A stretch of 64,000 nucleotides of DNA from Rhodococcus sp. 06-462-5 (GTDB lineage Bacteria > Actinomycetota > Actinomycetes > Mycobacteriales > Mycobacteriaceae), in the NCBI RefSeq assembly GCF_002258315.1, contig NZ_NOYD01000037.1, positions 32,943 to 96,942 on the forward strand, in the 5' to 3' direction. The position numbers were made by a program, and so were the translations under genes. A model generated the notes under the pieces. That model had not been told where the DNA came from. It did no database searches and saw only the letters and a list, made by a program, of their open reading frames with translations. Shown here piece after piece: positions 17,120 through 25,650 of the stretch (positions are counted from its first letter, which is position 1; every line of letters begins with the position of its first letter).

Positions 17120-17566
17120 TCATTCATTCGACGCGTTCATGTCACATTCAGGCACCAGTGGACCCAGTTCGGCGTCGAGGACCTTTTGCACGACGCGCAT
17201 CGCCGCCAGCGCGGCCGGTGCTCCGCAGTAGCCCGCTGTATGAATCACCGTCTCGGTGATCTCCGTTCTGGTGAGGCCGTTGCGCAGCGCACCTCGTACG
17301 TGTCCTGCGAGTTCCTCGTGGGCGCGCAACGCGATGAGGATTCCGAGGTTGAGCAGGCTCCGGCTGCGGTGATCGAGACCGGGACGCGTCCACACGCCGC
17401 CCCACACGGTGTCGGTGACGAAGTCTTGCAGTGCAGCGGAGTCAGTGCTGGAGGCAGTGGCGAACGCTTTGTCGACGTACTCTTCGCCCATCACGTTCCG
17501 GCGGACCTCGAGCCCGTCCTCGAATCGCGGACCCCTGTTCCGATTGGCCGCCTCGTCGTCGATCAT
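17120..17566 (-). CDS. Carboxymuconolactone-decarboxylase family protein (PcaC-like)
   Basis: A 148-residue protein with the family core LDHRSRSLLNLGILIALRAHEELAGHVRGAL split across residues 65-95, and HTAGYCGAPAALAAM near residue 113. The arrangement matches 4-carboxymuconolactone decarboxylases of protocatechuate catabolism more closely than AhpD-type peroxidases, since no CxxC motif is present. I chose ATG 17566 because GGAGAGGGAA lies just before it. No other pca genes are adjacent, so its pathway partner is not in this window. Confidence 0.78.
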   Translation of the reverse strand: MIDDEAANRNRGPRFEDGLEVRRNVMGEEYVDKAFATASSTDSAALQDFVTDTVWGGVWTRPGLDHRSRSLLNLGILIALRAHEELAGHVRGALRNGLTRTEITETVIHTAGYCGAPAALAAMRVVQKVLDAELGPLVPECDMNASNE

Positions 17567-17646
17567 GGTGTTCCCTCTCCGTCGTCTGCGCTGTCGACAG
17601 ATCATGGCAGGGGGTTCAGTGGAACAGAAGGCGGAGGGGAGCTCGG

Positions 17647-17874
17647 CTAGGGTTCGATCTGTTCTGTATTCGTGCGGGGATCCCCGTGATCGTGTGGGGC
17701 GATCCCACTTTCGCGCGGCGCGCCCATGTAGGCCGATCCTCCGACAGCACTGTCGATTCCGTGGAAACGGCCGCGCCGCATGCGCGAGCGAAGTATGCGG
17801 GCGATGACAACGAAGACACCCAGAACGACGGCGAACCCGGCGATCACGGCAATCAGCGCCAACGATGTTTCCAT
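17647..17874 (-). CDS. Small membrane protein, 75 residues
   Basis: The N-terminus has one long hydrophobic helix (LALIAVIAGFAVVLGVFVVIA, residues 5-25), then a positively charged RILRSRMRRGR segment and a polar Gly/Asp/His-rich tail. This predicts an inner-membrane anchor with a cytoplasmic tail. It follows positive-inside logic and normal codon use. No family is recognised. It may be co-transcribed with the PcaC-like gene, 80 bases downstream on the same strand. Confidence 0.5.
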   Translation of the reverse strand: METSLALIAVIAGFAVVLGVFVVIARILRSRMRRGRFHGIDSAVGGSAYMGAPRESGIAPHDHGDPRTNTEQIEP

Positions 17875-18268
17875 GACAGTCTCCGATCCTCGCCGTCGTA
17901 AACCCGACCGGTCTGTCGATTATCGGGCATGGGAGCGACTCGGGTGATGGAACCAGGACGCATGTGTCTGTCGATCTGCTCAGCGCGGAGAAACCGGCCC
18001 ACCGTCACGGTCGTCGTGCGAAGGCCGTCTGTCGTCGGAGACGTGTTCTGCGCGAGTTGCTTCGAGGAACAGCTGAAGAAAGGAAGAATGCGCGCCTCGT
18101 TCCTGCGCCGTACTTTCCTCTCGGGGGCCTTCCGATGCCTTCGACATAGCGATTCGCACTCCTCCCGTGTCGGCGAACAACAGTCTCAGATTCTGAATAG
18201 TCAAGCAACTGAGACAGTAGGTACAAACCGTGGCACTAAGTGAACGATCGGAGGGAGGTGGCGATCGA
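17875..18268. other. Gene-poor stretch with an inverted repeat
   Basis: No convincing gene is seen in these 394 bases; open frames on both strands lack family features and ribosome-binding sites. Near the right side an inverted repeat GTCTCAG (18183-18189) and CTGAGAC (18209-18215) with a 19-base spacer sits before a GTG at 18230, like a TetR promoter layout. But the frame after it runs straight into the regulator remnant on the opposite strand. The region looks like decayed DNA. Confidence 0.4.
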
Positions 18269-18620
18269 TCAACCCCTGACGGTGTGAATGGCGGCGAGCG
18301 TGCCCAGAAGCTGCAACGCGTCGGCGAAGGGGCTGCTCGGTTCGGCGTGACAGGCAACCAGGGTCTGGCCAACGGTGCCCGAAATTGTCAGTTTCTCGTG
18401 CCGAAGGTCGAGGGGCCGACCTCGGGGTGATCGAGGAGGCTGCTGCCGCCCGTTCTGAGGTGTACGTCCTGGCGCGCCCACAGCCGCTTGAACTCCGCGC
18501 TCGCGATCGACAGCTCGCCGACCAGGGCGGTGAGAACCTCGTCGTCGAGATGTGTCGCCGAGACGGCCCGAATTGCGGCCGCGGCGTCGAGAGTGGCCGG
18601 AGGTGCGTCGCAGCCGTGCT
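18269..18620 (-). pseudogene. Remnant of an MmyB-type (XRE-HTH) regulator, C-terminal half, frameshifted
   Basis: Reading leftwards, one frame gives LTALVGELSIASAEFKRLWA then VHLRTGGSSLLDHPEVGP, the typical ligand-binding C-terminal segment of MmyB-like XRE regulators. It then ends at a stop at 18388. In the next frame the protein continues as LDLRHEKLTISGTVGQTLV and ADALQLLGTLAA to a stop at 18269. The switch occurs at a run of four G on the + strand (18412-18415); one extra G would restore a single frame. The helix-turn-helix and half of the ligand domain are missing, cut off at the acyl-CoA ligase gene. It is therefore a dead fragment. Confidence 0.72.
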
Positions 18621-18632
18621 GTCGAGTAGGGG

Positions 18633-20696
18633 TTACATCCCAGCGGCGGTGGGCGGCTCGATCAGCATCCTCTTGATCACCTTGCCGGTCGCGGTTCTGG
18701 GCAGTTCGTCGAGGAACGTGATGTCGCGAGGAACACAGAAGCGGCTCAACCGATTTCGAATATAGGCGCGCACCATGTCCGCGTCGAGGCCTGCCGATCC
18801 GCGGCCGACGACGAATGCGGCCAAGCGCTGCCCGTATTCGGGGTCGGGCACACCGACGACCGCAACTTCGCCGACCTGGGGAAGATTGGCGATGGCATCC
18901 TCGACGGGGCCGGGAAAGACGTTCTCGCCTCCGGAGATGATCATCTCGTCGTCCCTGCCGCAGACGAACAGCCTTCCGTTGCAGTCGATGTACCCGAGAT
19001 CGCCGGTGTCCATCAGGGCAGCTCCGCGGGCGGACGCCGTCGACGGCGGTTCGGCGTTGGTGTAGCCGTCGAACAACATGTCGTTGCCGACGAATATTCG
19101 GCCGAGAGTTCCCACCGGAACGGCAGAACCGTTCGCGTCGAGCACGGCGACCGTCGTACCCAGAGGGGGGCGCCCGGCGGTGGCGGGGGCTGCGCGCAGG
19201 TCTTCGGGGGTCGCGATCGTGGCCCACGAGACCTCGGTGGAACCGTAGAAGTTGTAGAGGACGTCACCGAAGACGTCCATGAAACGGCTGACGGTCGATC
19301 CGGTCAATGCCGACCCACTGCATGCGACAACTCGCAGGCTCGAGGTGTCGTACCGTGATCGAACCTCGTCGGGCAGGTCGAGTATTCGCTGCAGCATGAT
19401 CGGAACCGCGATCAACGAGGTACATCTGTGCGCCTGAATCGCCCGCAGGCAGTCCTCCGGATCGAATCGGTCCTGGAGAACCACCGTTGCGCGCAGGGGA
19501 GTACTGATCTGCAGTGCCGCCAGCCCCCAGCTGTGGAACATCGGTGCCGCGATCAACATCCTCTCGTTCATCCGAAGGGGCATGCGAGACAGCATGGCCG
19601 CCACGGTTCCGAAGCCCTTCGGTGTAGGACGAACTGCCCCTTTCGGTGACCCGCTGGTCCCGGAGGTCAACACGACGACCGACCCGGGTCGATCCGGCCT
19701 CGTGAAGGTGGCCGACGGCGCTGCGACGAAGTGTTCGAGGGTGCGCCGACGCGGAACGGCGGTATGGGACGACAGGCTCACACGGGCCACGTCGTCGGGC
19801 AGGTAGCGCACCATCGAATCGAACTCGTCGTCGACGAACAGTATTCGGAGCTGGTGGCGGGCGGCGATCGTCTCGATCTGGCGGGCAGCGAGGCCGGTGT
19901 TGAGAAGGACCACCTCGACCCCGAGCATGCCGCAGGCGACGGTGCACTCGATCATCGCCGAGTGGTTGCGGGCCAGAATTCCGACGGTGCTTCCTGGACT
20001 GATTCCGGACGCGTCGAGACCCGCCGCGATGCGGTGCGATCGATGGTGGATCTCAGCGAAGGTCCGGGTGCCTCGGTCGTCTATCAGGGCGATCTCGTTC
20101 GGGGACTTCGCTGCAGCCGCCGCGAAGCCACCGCCCAGGGTGAAGCCCCATTTGGCCAGCGAGTTCAGTTGCTTGTACGCACGGTCGGGACGTGCAGCAC
20201 GAATGACGCCGGTTCCCACCATCGTCTTCATGATCGCCAGCGGCAGCGACCGCGAATCCCCGGAGTTGGTCACGATCGATGTCGAGGTCCCGGAAAGGGA
20301 GTTCTCCAGTCGGCGCAGACCACCCATCACCCAATCGATTACGGCACGGTTGTGTTCGGGTTGGGGCGAGTAGGACCCCCCGAGCCCGGCTCGGAACACT
20401 GTGACATCGATCTTCGTCTCGCCGGCCGAGCGCGCAGTGAGAGTGAATCTGACGAATCCGCCGGATTCGACATGCTCGATGGTGATGATCGGCCGGTTGC
20501 GTCTGTTCACCACCAGGTCCAGTGCGTGCTCGACACCATTGACTCCGCACAGATAGCCGGCCGTGGATTCACGGAGCATGCAGTAGTCGAGCCCGGGGAA
20601 GTAGCGCGGAAACAATTCGACCGCGCTCAAGACCCCGCATACCTGCTCGATGTCGTGTGCAAAGACCGTGCTGCAGTCGATGACATCCGAGACCAT
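18633..20696 (-). CDS. SRPBCC domain fused to acyl-CoA synthetase (AMP-binding)
   Basis: A 687-residue two-domain protein. Residues 1-135 look like an SRPBCC/polyketide-cyclase domain (IDCSTVFAHDIEQVCGVLS, FPRYFPGLDY). From about residue 170 follows a full AMP-forming ligase: P-loop TSGTSGSPKG (344-353), YGSTEVSWA, TGDLGYID, and the C-terminal catalytic Lys in PRTATGKVIKRML. It should activate a carboxylic acid to its CoA thioester. I chose ATG 20696 since the region upstream lacks domain character; another in-frame ATG is at 20819. The SRPBCC part could bind or present the acyl substrate. It abuts a regulator remnant downstream. Confidence 0.82.
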   Translation of the reverse strand: MVSDVIDCSTVFAHDIEQVCGVLSAVELFPRYFPGLDYCMLRESTAGYLCGVNGVEHALDLVVNRRNRPIITIEHVESGGFVRFTLTARSAGETKIDVTVFRAGLGGSYSPQPEHNRAVIDWVMGGLRRLENSLSGTSTSIVTNSGDSRSLPLAIMKTMVGTGVIRAARPDRAYKQLNSLAKWGFTLGGGFAAAAAKSPNEIALIDDRGTRTFAEIHHRSHRIAAGLDASGISPGSTVGILARNHSAMIECTVACGMLGVEVVLLNTGLAARQIETIAARHQLRILFVDDEFDSMVRYLPDDVARVSLSSHTAVPRRRTLEHFVAAPSATFTRPDRPGSVVVLTSGTSGSPKGAVRPTPKGFGTVAAMLSRMPLRMNERMLIAAPMFHSWGLAALQISTPLRATVVLQDRFDPEDCLRAIQAHRCTSLIAVPIMLQRILDLPDEVRSRYDTSSLRVVACSGSALTGSTVSRFMDVFGDVLYNFYGSTEVSWATIATPEDLRAAPATAGRPPLGTTVAVLDANGSAVPVGTLGRIFVGNDMLFDGYTNAEPPSTASARGAALMDTGDLGYIDCNGRLFVCGRDDEMIISGGENVFPGPVEDAIANLPQVGEVAVVGVPDPEYGQRLAAFVVGRGSAGLDADMVRAYIRNRLSRFCVPRDITFLDELPRTATGKVIKRMLIEPPTAAGM

Positions 20697-20882
20697 GCCC
20701 CACCCCCGTGCCTTGCCGAGCCGACAGCAATGCCGACGCAGCACCGACCAGGGGATGGCGGCGCGCACCTGGAACGGGTCATCCGCCTGGATGAAGTCGT
20801 CATCGTAAACCCGGCGCACGGTTGTGTGGGCGAAATCGGCCGAAGTCGATCTCGAATCGTTCGACTTCTTCTGTACAGACCG

Positions 20883-22487
20883 TCAGAACTGAATACCGAG
20901 CGACCATGCGAACACCGTGTACGCGGCGATGGTGATCAGTGAGATAGCGATCAGATTGAGCCAGAAGCCGCCTCGCATCATCTGGCCGATCGTGATGTAG
21001 CCACTGGCGTAGGACACCGCGTTCGGTGGAGTCGCCACAGGCAGCATGAACGCACAGGTGGCCGCAAGCGCTACCGGGACGGTCAGAACCAGAATATCGA
21101 TGTTCATGCCCATCGCGACGCCACCTGCGACCGGAAGGAACGTTGCTGCCGTCGCGGTATTGCTGGTGATCTCGGTCAGGAAGATGATCGCGGCCGTGGC
21201 GACGACGACCAACAAGACCACCGGAATGGTGTCGAGGCCACCTGCGACGCTGCCGATCCAGTCCGTCAGGCCACTCGACTCGAACTGGGCCGACAGGGCA
21301 AGCCCGCCGCCGAACAGCAGCAACACGCCCCAGGGCAGCTTGACGGCGGTCTCCCAGTCGATCAGACGGACGCCCTTCTTGCTTCCGCCGGGTAGCAGGA
21401 ACAGGAGCAGTGCTGCTGTCATGGCTATCCCGGTATCGGAGATCGGGGCATCGTCGAAGATCAGCGGAACAGCCACCCACGACACGGCTGCCAGGCAGAA
21501 GATGATCGCGACCCGGATCTCACCCTGCGACATCCTGCCCAGGGCGTCGAGTTCACCTCTGATCAGCTGCTTGCCACCGGGTATGTCGTCGATCTCCGGC
21601 TTGAACATCACGTGGGTCAACAGGAACCAGGCGATCACGAGCAGGATCACGGCGAGCGGAACACCGGCGATCATCCATTGGAGGAACCCGATCGTGATTC
21701 CCTGCCCCTCCAGGTAACCCACCAACAGAGTGTTGGGTGGAGTGCCGATTATGGTTCCGAGCGAGCCGATCGACGCCGCATAGGCGATGCCGAGCATCAG
21801 AGCGGTCCCGAAGTTGCTCTTGATGACGGCCTGGGTGATGGTTTCGTCGTCGGGGGCGGAGTCGCCGCCGGTGCCCGGCACCGCTCCGGCCTTCTTGCCG
21901 ATGTCGAGAACCAGAACCAGCACCGATACACCGATCGGGATCATCATGACGGCGGTGGCCGTATTGGACACCCACATCGACAGAAAGCCTGTCGCGATCA
22001 TGAACCCGGCGATCACCATCGTCGGTTTGGTGCCCATGGCGTTGACGGTCAACAGGGCTATCCGTCGGTGCAGATTCCACCGTTGCATGGCCAGCGCCAG
22101 GAGGAACCCGCCCATGAACAGGAAGATGATGTTGTTGCCGTAGGAGGCTCCGACATCGTTGACGGCGACATCGGAATCGAGGACCGGAAAGATGACGAGG
22201 GGCAGCAGCGCGGTTGCCGGGATGGGCACCGCCTCCGTCATCCACCAGATACCCATCAAGACGGCGGTGCCTGCGGTCAGACGCGCTGGATGCGCTACGT
22301 CATCAGGGAGAACCAGGTACACGAGAATGGCCAACAGGATGCCTGCGCCGAGGCCGACCCATTGACGCTTGCGGCGACCGGGCTGCACCTCGTCCTCTCG
22401 TTCTCCGGCCGACCTCTGATCCACCTCGTCGAAGGCGTGGCCTTCGGATGAGCGCCCGGCCTTCTCCTCGTCGCCGACCTGCGTCAT
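20883..22487 (-). CDS. SLC13/DASS-family anion:sodium symporter
   Basis: A 534-residue polytopic membrane protein. After a 45-residue charged cytoplasmic N-terminus come many hydrophobic segments. The two family-specific Ser-Asn-Thr motifs are present as VSNTATAVMM in the first half and TSNTATAATFLPV in the second. These bind sodium and dicarboxylate or sulfate. The start at 22487 has GAGGAGG six bases upstream, which decides it over an ATG ten codons earlier. It likely imports dicarboxylates such as succinate or malate. It is separated by 87 bases from the upstream AGCS symporter gene. Confidence 0.87.
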   Translation of the reverse strand: MTQVGDEEKAGRSSEGHAFDEVDQRSAGEREDEVQPGRRKRQWVGLGAGILLAILVYLVLPDDVAHPARLTAGTAVLMGIWWMTEAVPIPATALLPLVIFPVLDSDVAVNDVGASYGNNIIFLFMGGFLLALAMQRWNLHRRIALLTVNAMGTKPTMVIAGFMIATGFLSMWVSNTATAVMMIPIGVSVLVLVLDIGKKAGAVPGTGGDSAPDDETITQAVIKSNFGTALMLGIAYAASIGSLGTIIGTPPNTLLVGYLEGQGITIGFLQWMIAGVPLAVILLVIAWFLLTHVMFKPEIDDIPGGKQLIRGELDALGRMSQGEIRVAIIFCLAAVSWVAVPLIFDDAPISDTGIAMTAALLLFLLPGGSKKGVRLIDWETAVKLPWGVLLLFGGGLALSAQFESSGLTDWIGSVAGGLDTIPVVLLVVVATAAIIFLTEITSNTATAATFLPVAGGVAMGMNIDILVLTVPVALAATCAFMLPVATPPNAVSYASGYITIGQMMRGGFWLNLIAISLITIAAYTVFAWSLGIQF

Positions 22488-22574
22488 GGAACCTCCTCGG
22501 TGTGGACGTTTCATCACCCTAACGCGTGAAATGTCCGGAAGGTCCGAATCGGGCAGCGTCGACGCCTGCCTCGC

Positions 22575-24041
22575 CTACCGCGCGATGTCGGGCTTGTTCA
22601 CCGCCGGATCGTTGTCGAGCACCGGATCCCACACGTCGCCGGGTAGGTCGCCCGGCAGATAGCTGTTGCCGCGTCCGACGAATTTGTCGTCACGGCCTTC
22701 GCGGCGCATGGCCTCGAAGTCCGCCAGTGCACCGAAGGCCCATTTACCCAGCAGCGCAATGGCTACCAGGTTCACCGTTGCCATCGCAGCCATGGCGACG
22801 TCCGCCAACGCCCACACCGTCGTCAGCGCGGACAGGGAGCCGAAGCCTATTGCTGCAAGGACGATGGTGCGTAACAGGTTCAGCAGTTTGCCCTCGACTC
22901 CGAGGAAGTTGAGGTTGATCTCGGCGTACGAATAGTTGCCGAGGATCGACGAGAACGCGAACACGAAAATCAAGAACGTCAGCGGAATCGTCGTCCACGT
23001 TCCCAGCTGAGCGGAGATCGAGTCCTGAGTCAGAACGGCACCCGCCACCCCGCTCGGGTTCTCGATGTCGTACACACCCGAGACCAGGATGATGAACGCC
23101 GTCGCGCTGCAGATGACGATGGTGTCGAAGAAGACACCGAGCGACTGGATCAGACCCTGCTTCACCGGATGGGACACCGTCGCTGTCGCAGCGGCGTTGG
23201 GTGCGCTACCCATGCCCGCCTCGTTGGAGAACAGGCCGCGTTTGACTCCGTTGAGCATGGCGGCGAGTATTCCGCCGGTCGTCCCGCCGACCGCCTCGTT
23301 CAGGCCGAATGCGCTGGAGACGATCTGACCGAACACCGTCGGGATCTCACCGATGTTCATCGCCACGATCACCAGTGCGAGCAACACGTAGACCAGCGCC
23401 ATGGCGGGGAGCATGTACTCGGCCACCCGCGCGATTCGCCGGACACCACCGAAGAGGATCGGAGCCGAGAGCACCACCAGGAACACCGCGATCCAACCTG
23501 CATCGATGTTCATCGTGGACGAGAACGACTCGGTGATCGTATTTGCCTGAACCATGTTGAACGCGAAGCCGAAAGCGAAGATCAGCAGGCACGCGAAGAC
23601 GATTCCCCAACGACGCGAACCCAGACCCAACTGAATGTAGTAGGCCGGGCCACCGCGGAAGCTTCCATCGGGATTGCGCACCTTGTACATCTGCGCCAGA
23701 GTCGCCTCGACGAACGCAGTCGCCATGCCGACCACCGCGACCAGCCACATCCAGAAAATCGCGCCCGGTCCACCGAGAGTGATGGCGATGGCGACGCCGG
23801 CGATGTTTCCCGTACCCACCCGGGATGCCAGGCCGACGCAGAATGCCTGGAACGCGGAAATTCCGCCCTCGGCGTTCGATCGAGATCCGCCGATCGACTT
23901 GAACATCGACGGCAGCAAGCGAACCTGGACGAACTTGGTGCGGACGGTGAAGTACAGCCCGACGCCGATCAACAAGTAGATGAGAAAAACGCTGTAGAGA
24001 CGATCTGCCAAGAAGTCGATTATCGAACTGACGGTATCCAC
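22575..24041 (-). CDS. Alanine/glycine:cation symporter (AGCS) family, copy 1
   Basis: A 488-residue polytopic membrane protein. Family landmarks include GTGNIAGVAIAITLGGPGAIFW, shown here split, and FSNEAGMGSAPNAAATA with VKQGLIQSLGVFFDT. AGCS proteins take up alanine or glycine with Na+ or H+. The start is probably GTG 24041 (VDTVSSIIDFLADRLYSV follows, with AGGA upstream), because the extra N-terminus in the longer frame is not hydrophobic or conserved. It is transcribed toward the SLC13 gene. A second AGCS gene lies at 28365-29909. Confidence 0.87.
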   Translation of the reverse strand: MDTVSSIIDFLADRLYSVFLIYLLIGVGLYFTVRTKFVQVRLLPSMFKSIGGSRSNAEGGISAFQAFCVGLASRVGTGNIAGVAIAITLGGPGAIFWMWLVAVVGMATAFVEATLAQMYKVRNPDGSFRGGPAYYIQLGLGSRRWGIVFACLLIFAFGFAFNMVQANTITESFSSTMNIDAGWIAVFLVVLSAPILFGGVRRIARVAEYMLPAMALVYVLLALVIVAMNIGEIPTVFGQIVSSAFGLNEAVGGTTGGILAAMLNGVKRGLFSNEAGMGSAPNAAATATVSHPVKQGLIQSLGVFFDTIVICSATAFIILVSGVYDIENPSGVAGAVLTQDSISAQLGTWTTIPLTFLIFVFAFSSILGNYSYAEINLNFLGVEGKLLNLLRTIVLAAIGFGSLSALTTVWALADVAMAAMATVNLVAIALLGKWAFGALADFEAMRREGRDDKFVGRGNSYLPGDLPGDVWDPVLDNDPAVNKPDIAR

Positions 24042-24149
24042 GGTGCCATCCTGAAGTGCTCGGTGTGGGTGCGTCGACAGCACATTACTCGCAGATGACC
24101 GAAAGTTTGCACCGAACATAGACGCACGGGTGGAGTTCGGAGAACTCTG

Positions 24150-25484
24150 TCAGTCTTCGGTAGCACCCCAGATGTCTCGGAAGGGAACCGGACGCCCCAG
24201 AATCCGTTCTGCTGCACGGTGTCCCGACTTCAACGCCGCGGTGACCGTTGCCGGATCATCGGTCCAGGTCGCTTCACCGGCGAGATGAAGAACATCGCCG
24301 ATCGGAGTGGCCAGGTCGTCGTGATCGCGCGTACGTGAACCCACCGTCATGTACGAGTACGAGCCGTAGGAGAACGGATCGTCCTGCCAGCGAGTGACAT
24401 ACACGCTGTCCGGTGTAGCGACACGGTCGCCGTACAGGCCACGCAGTGCCTCGAGAACCGAGTCCGCGATGCGGTCGTCGGACCAGTGCCGGATCTGCTG
24501 CGCGCACGCGCCCGCTGCGAACGTCAGAAGCGTCGGACGCCCCGGCGGCATGGTGACGTCGTACCAGGAGTGCCACCAGCGCCCGGCTTCGCCCTGCTGT
24601 CGTACGACGTAGACGTTCTCGTCCCAGAACTTGGTGGGGAACCGGATGAACACCTTCTCGAAGGCATTCATCTCCAATCGTTCCAGGGCACCCGAAACGG
24701 GTTCCGGTAGAGGAGGTTCCACCGTGAACGCCGGAGACTTCAGTACGCCGATCGGCACCGTCACCACAGCGCGCTCGGCCGAGAACGTCCCGGACCCGGT
24801 ATCGACCAGAACTCCGTCTTGATCCCACCGGACCTGCGTCACAACGCGTTCGAGTCGAACATCGAGCCCCTCGGCCAGGCGAACGGCCAATTCGTCGTAA
24901 CCATCCGGGAACACGACTTCGTCCCCCTCGATGGCGTCGTCGTCCAAACCGTGCGCGTCGAGGAGATCTTTTCCCACCCCCAACTGTTCCTCGGCGCGAT
25001 GTCCGAGAAACTCGCGGACTCGTTCGAGTCGATCGTCGTTCCAATCCAGTTGCGTCAGAGTTGCTTCCATCGCGGCACCGAACGACGTTCCGGGGGACGA
25101 CTTCGCGATGGTCGTCGCGAACAGTTCGTCGAAGTGGTGAACGTCGGCACCGAACTGGGCGGCGGCCGCCTCGCTCAACCTGGTCCCGGTGGGGGAGTAG
25201 TAGGCAATGGGCCTGCCGTCCGGCTGGTAGCTACCGACAGTGAATTCGACGGTCCGCATTCCGAAAGCGTGTACGGCATCGGCGAGGGGGTTGCCGTCTG
25301 TTCCGTGAATCCAGGACGCTCCGACGTCGAGGGTGCCTTCGTCGGTGCGCATCGTCCGGACGCGACCGCCCACGCGATCTCTGGCCTCGAGAACGACGAC
25401 GCGCTGGCCGGCGCGATGCAGAAGTGTCGCAACGACCAAGCCGGAAATACCTGCTCCCACCACGAGGGTATCGACGTGTGTCAT
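24150..25484 (-). CDS. Flavin-dependent monoamine oxidase
   Basis: A 444-residue flavoprotein. The dinucleotide motif VVGAGISGLVVATLLHRAG starts near residue 7, followed by VVVLEARDRVGGRVRTMR, the classical amine-oxidase FAD signature. The C-terminal end has HLAGEATWTDDPATVTAALKSG, which contacts the isoalloxazine. I chose ATG 25484 because AGGAG lies five bases before it; GTG 25490 overlaps that site. It should oxidise a primary amine or polyamine to the aldehyde with H2O2. The substrate is unknown. It lies next to an AGCS transporter gene on the same strand. Confidence 0.85.
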   Translation of the reverse strand: MTHVDTLVVGAGISGLVVATLLHRAGQRVVVLEARDRVGGRVRTMRTDEGTLDVGASWIHGTDGNPLADAVHAFGMRTVEFTVGSYQPDGRPIAYYSPTGTRLSEAAAAQFGADVHHFDELFATTIAKSSPGTSFGAAMEATLTQLDWNDDRLERVREFLGHRAEEQLGVGKDLLDAHGLDDDAIEGDEVVFPDGYDELAVRLAEGLDVRLERVVTQVRWDQDGVLVDTGSGTFSAERAVVTVPIGVLKSPAFTVEPPLPEPVSGALERLEMNAFEKVFIRFPTKFWDENVYVVRQQGEAGRWWHSWYDVTMPPGRPTLLTFAAGACAQQIRHWSDDRIADSVLEALRGLYGDRVATPDSVYVTRWQDDPFSYGSYSYMTVGSRTRDHDDLATPIGDVLHLAGEATWTDDPATVTAALKSGHRAAERILGRPVPFRDIWGATED

Positions 25485-25514
25485 CGTCACTCCTGTCTAC
25501 CTACGGCCGTGGAG

Positions 25515-25650
25515 TCAGTTCCCTCGGCCGGAATTGCCGTTGCCGTTGCCGTTGCCACTGTTTCCGTTGCTGTTCCCATTTCCGTTGCCGTTTCCCGAGT
25601 TGCCCGAGTTTCCGTTTCCGTTCCCCGAATTGCCGTTCCCCGGCGGTAGC
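25515..25650. repeat. Coding simple repeat (GGN-AAC type) at the kinase C-terminus
   Basis: On the minus strand the last 135 bases of the kinase gene are a run of GGC/GGA-AAC codons giving GNGN and GNSGN repeats. Such short-unit arrays can slip and change length. The frame is kept open to the end. Confidence 0.7.

Noticed and set aside
17929..18243. 104-residue plus-strand open frame
   Set aside because: No ribosome-binding site, no family features and an odd amino-acid mix; treated as non-coding.
19731..20942. 403-residue plus-strand open frame
   Set aside because: It is antisense to the SRPBCC-ligase fusion gene and has a biased Arg/Gly/Asp composition with no motif.
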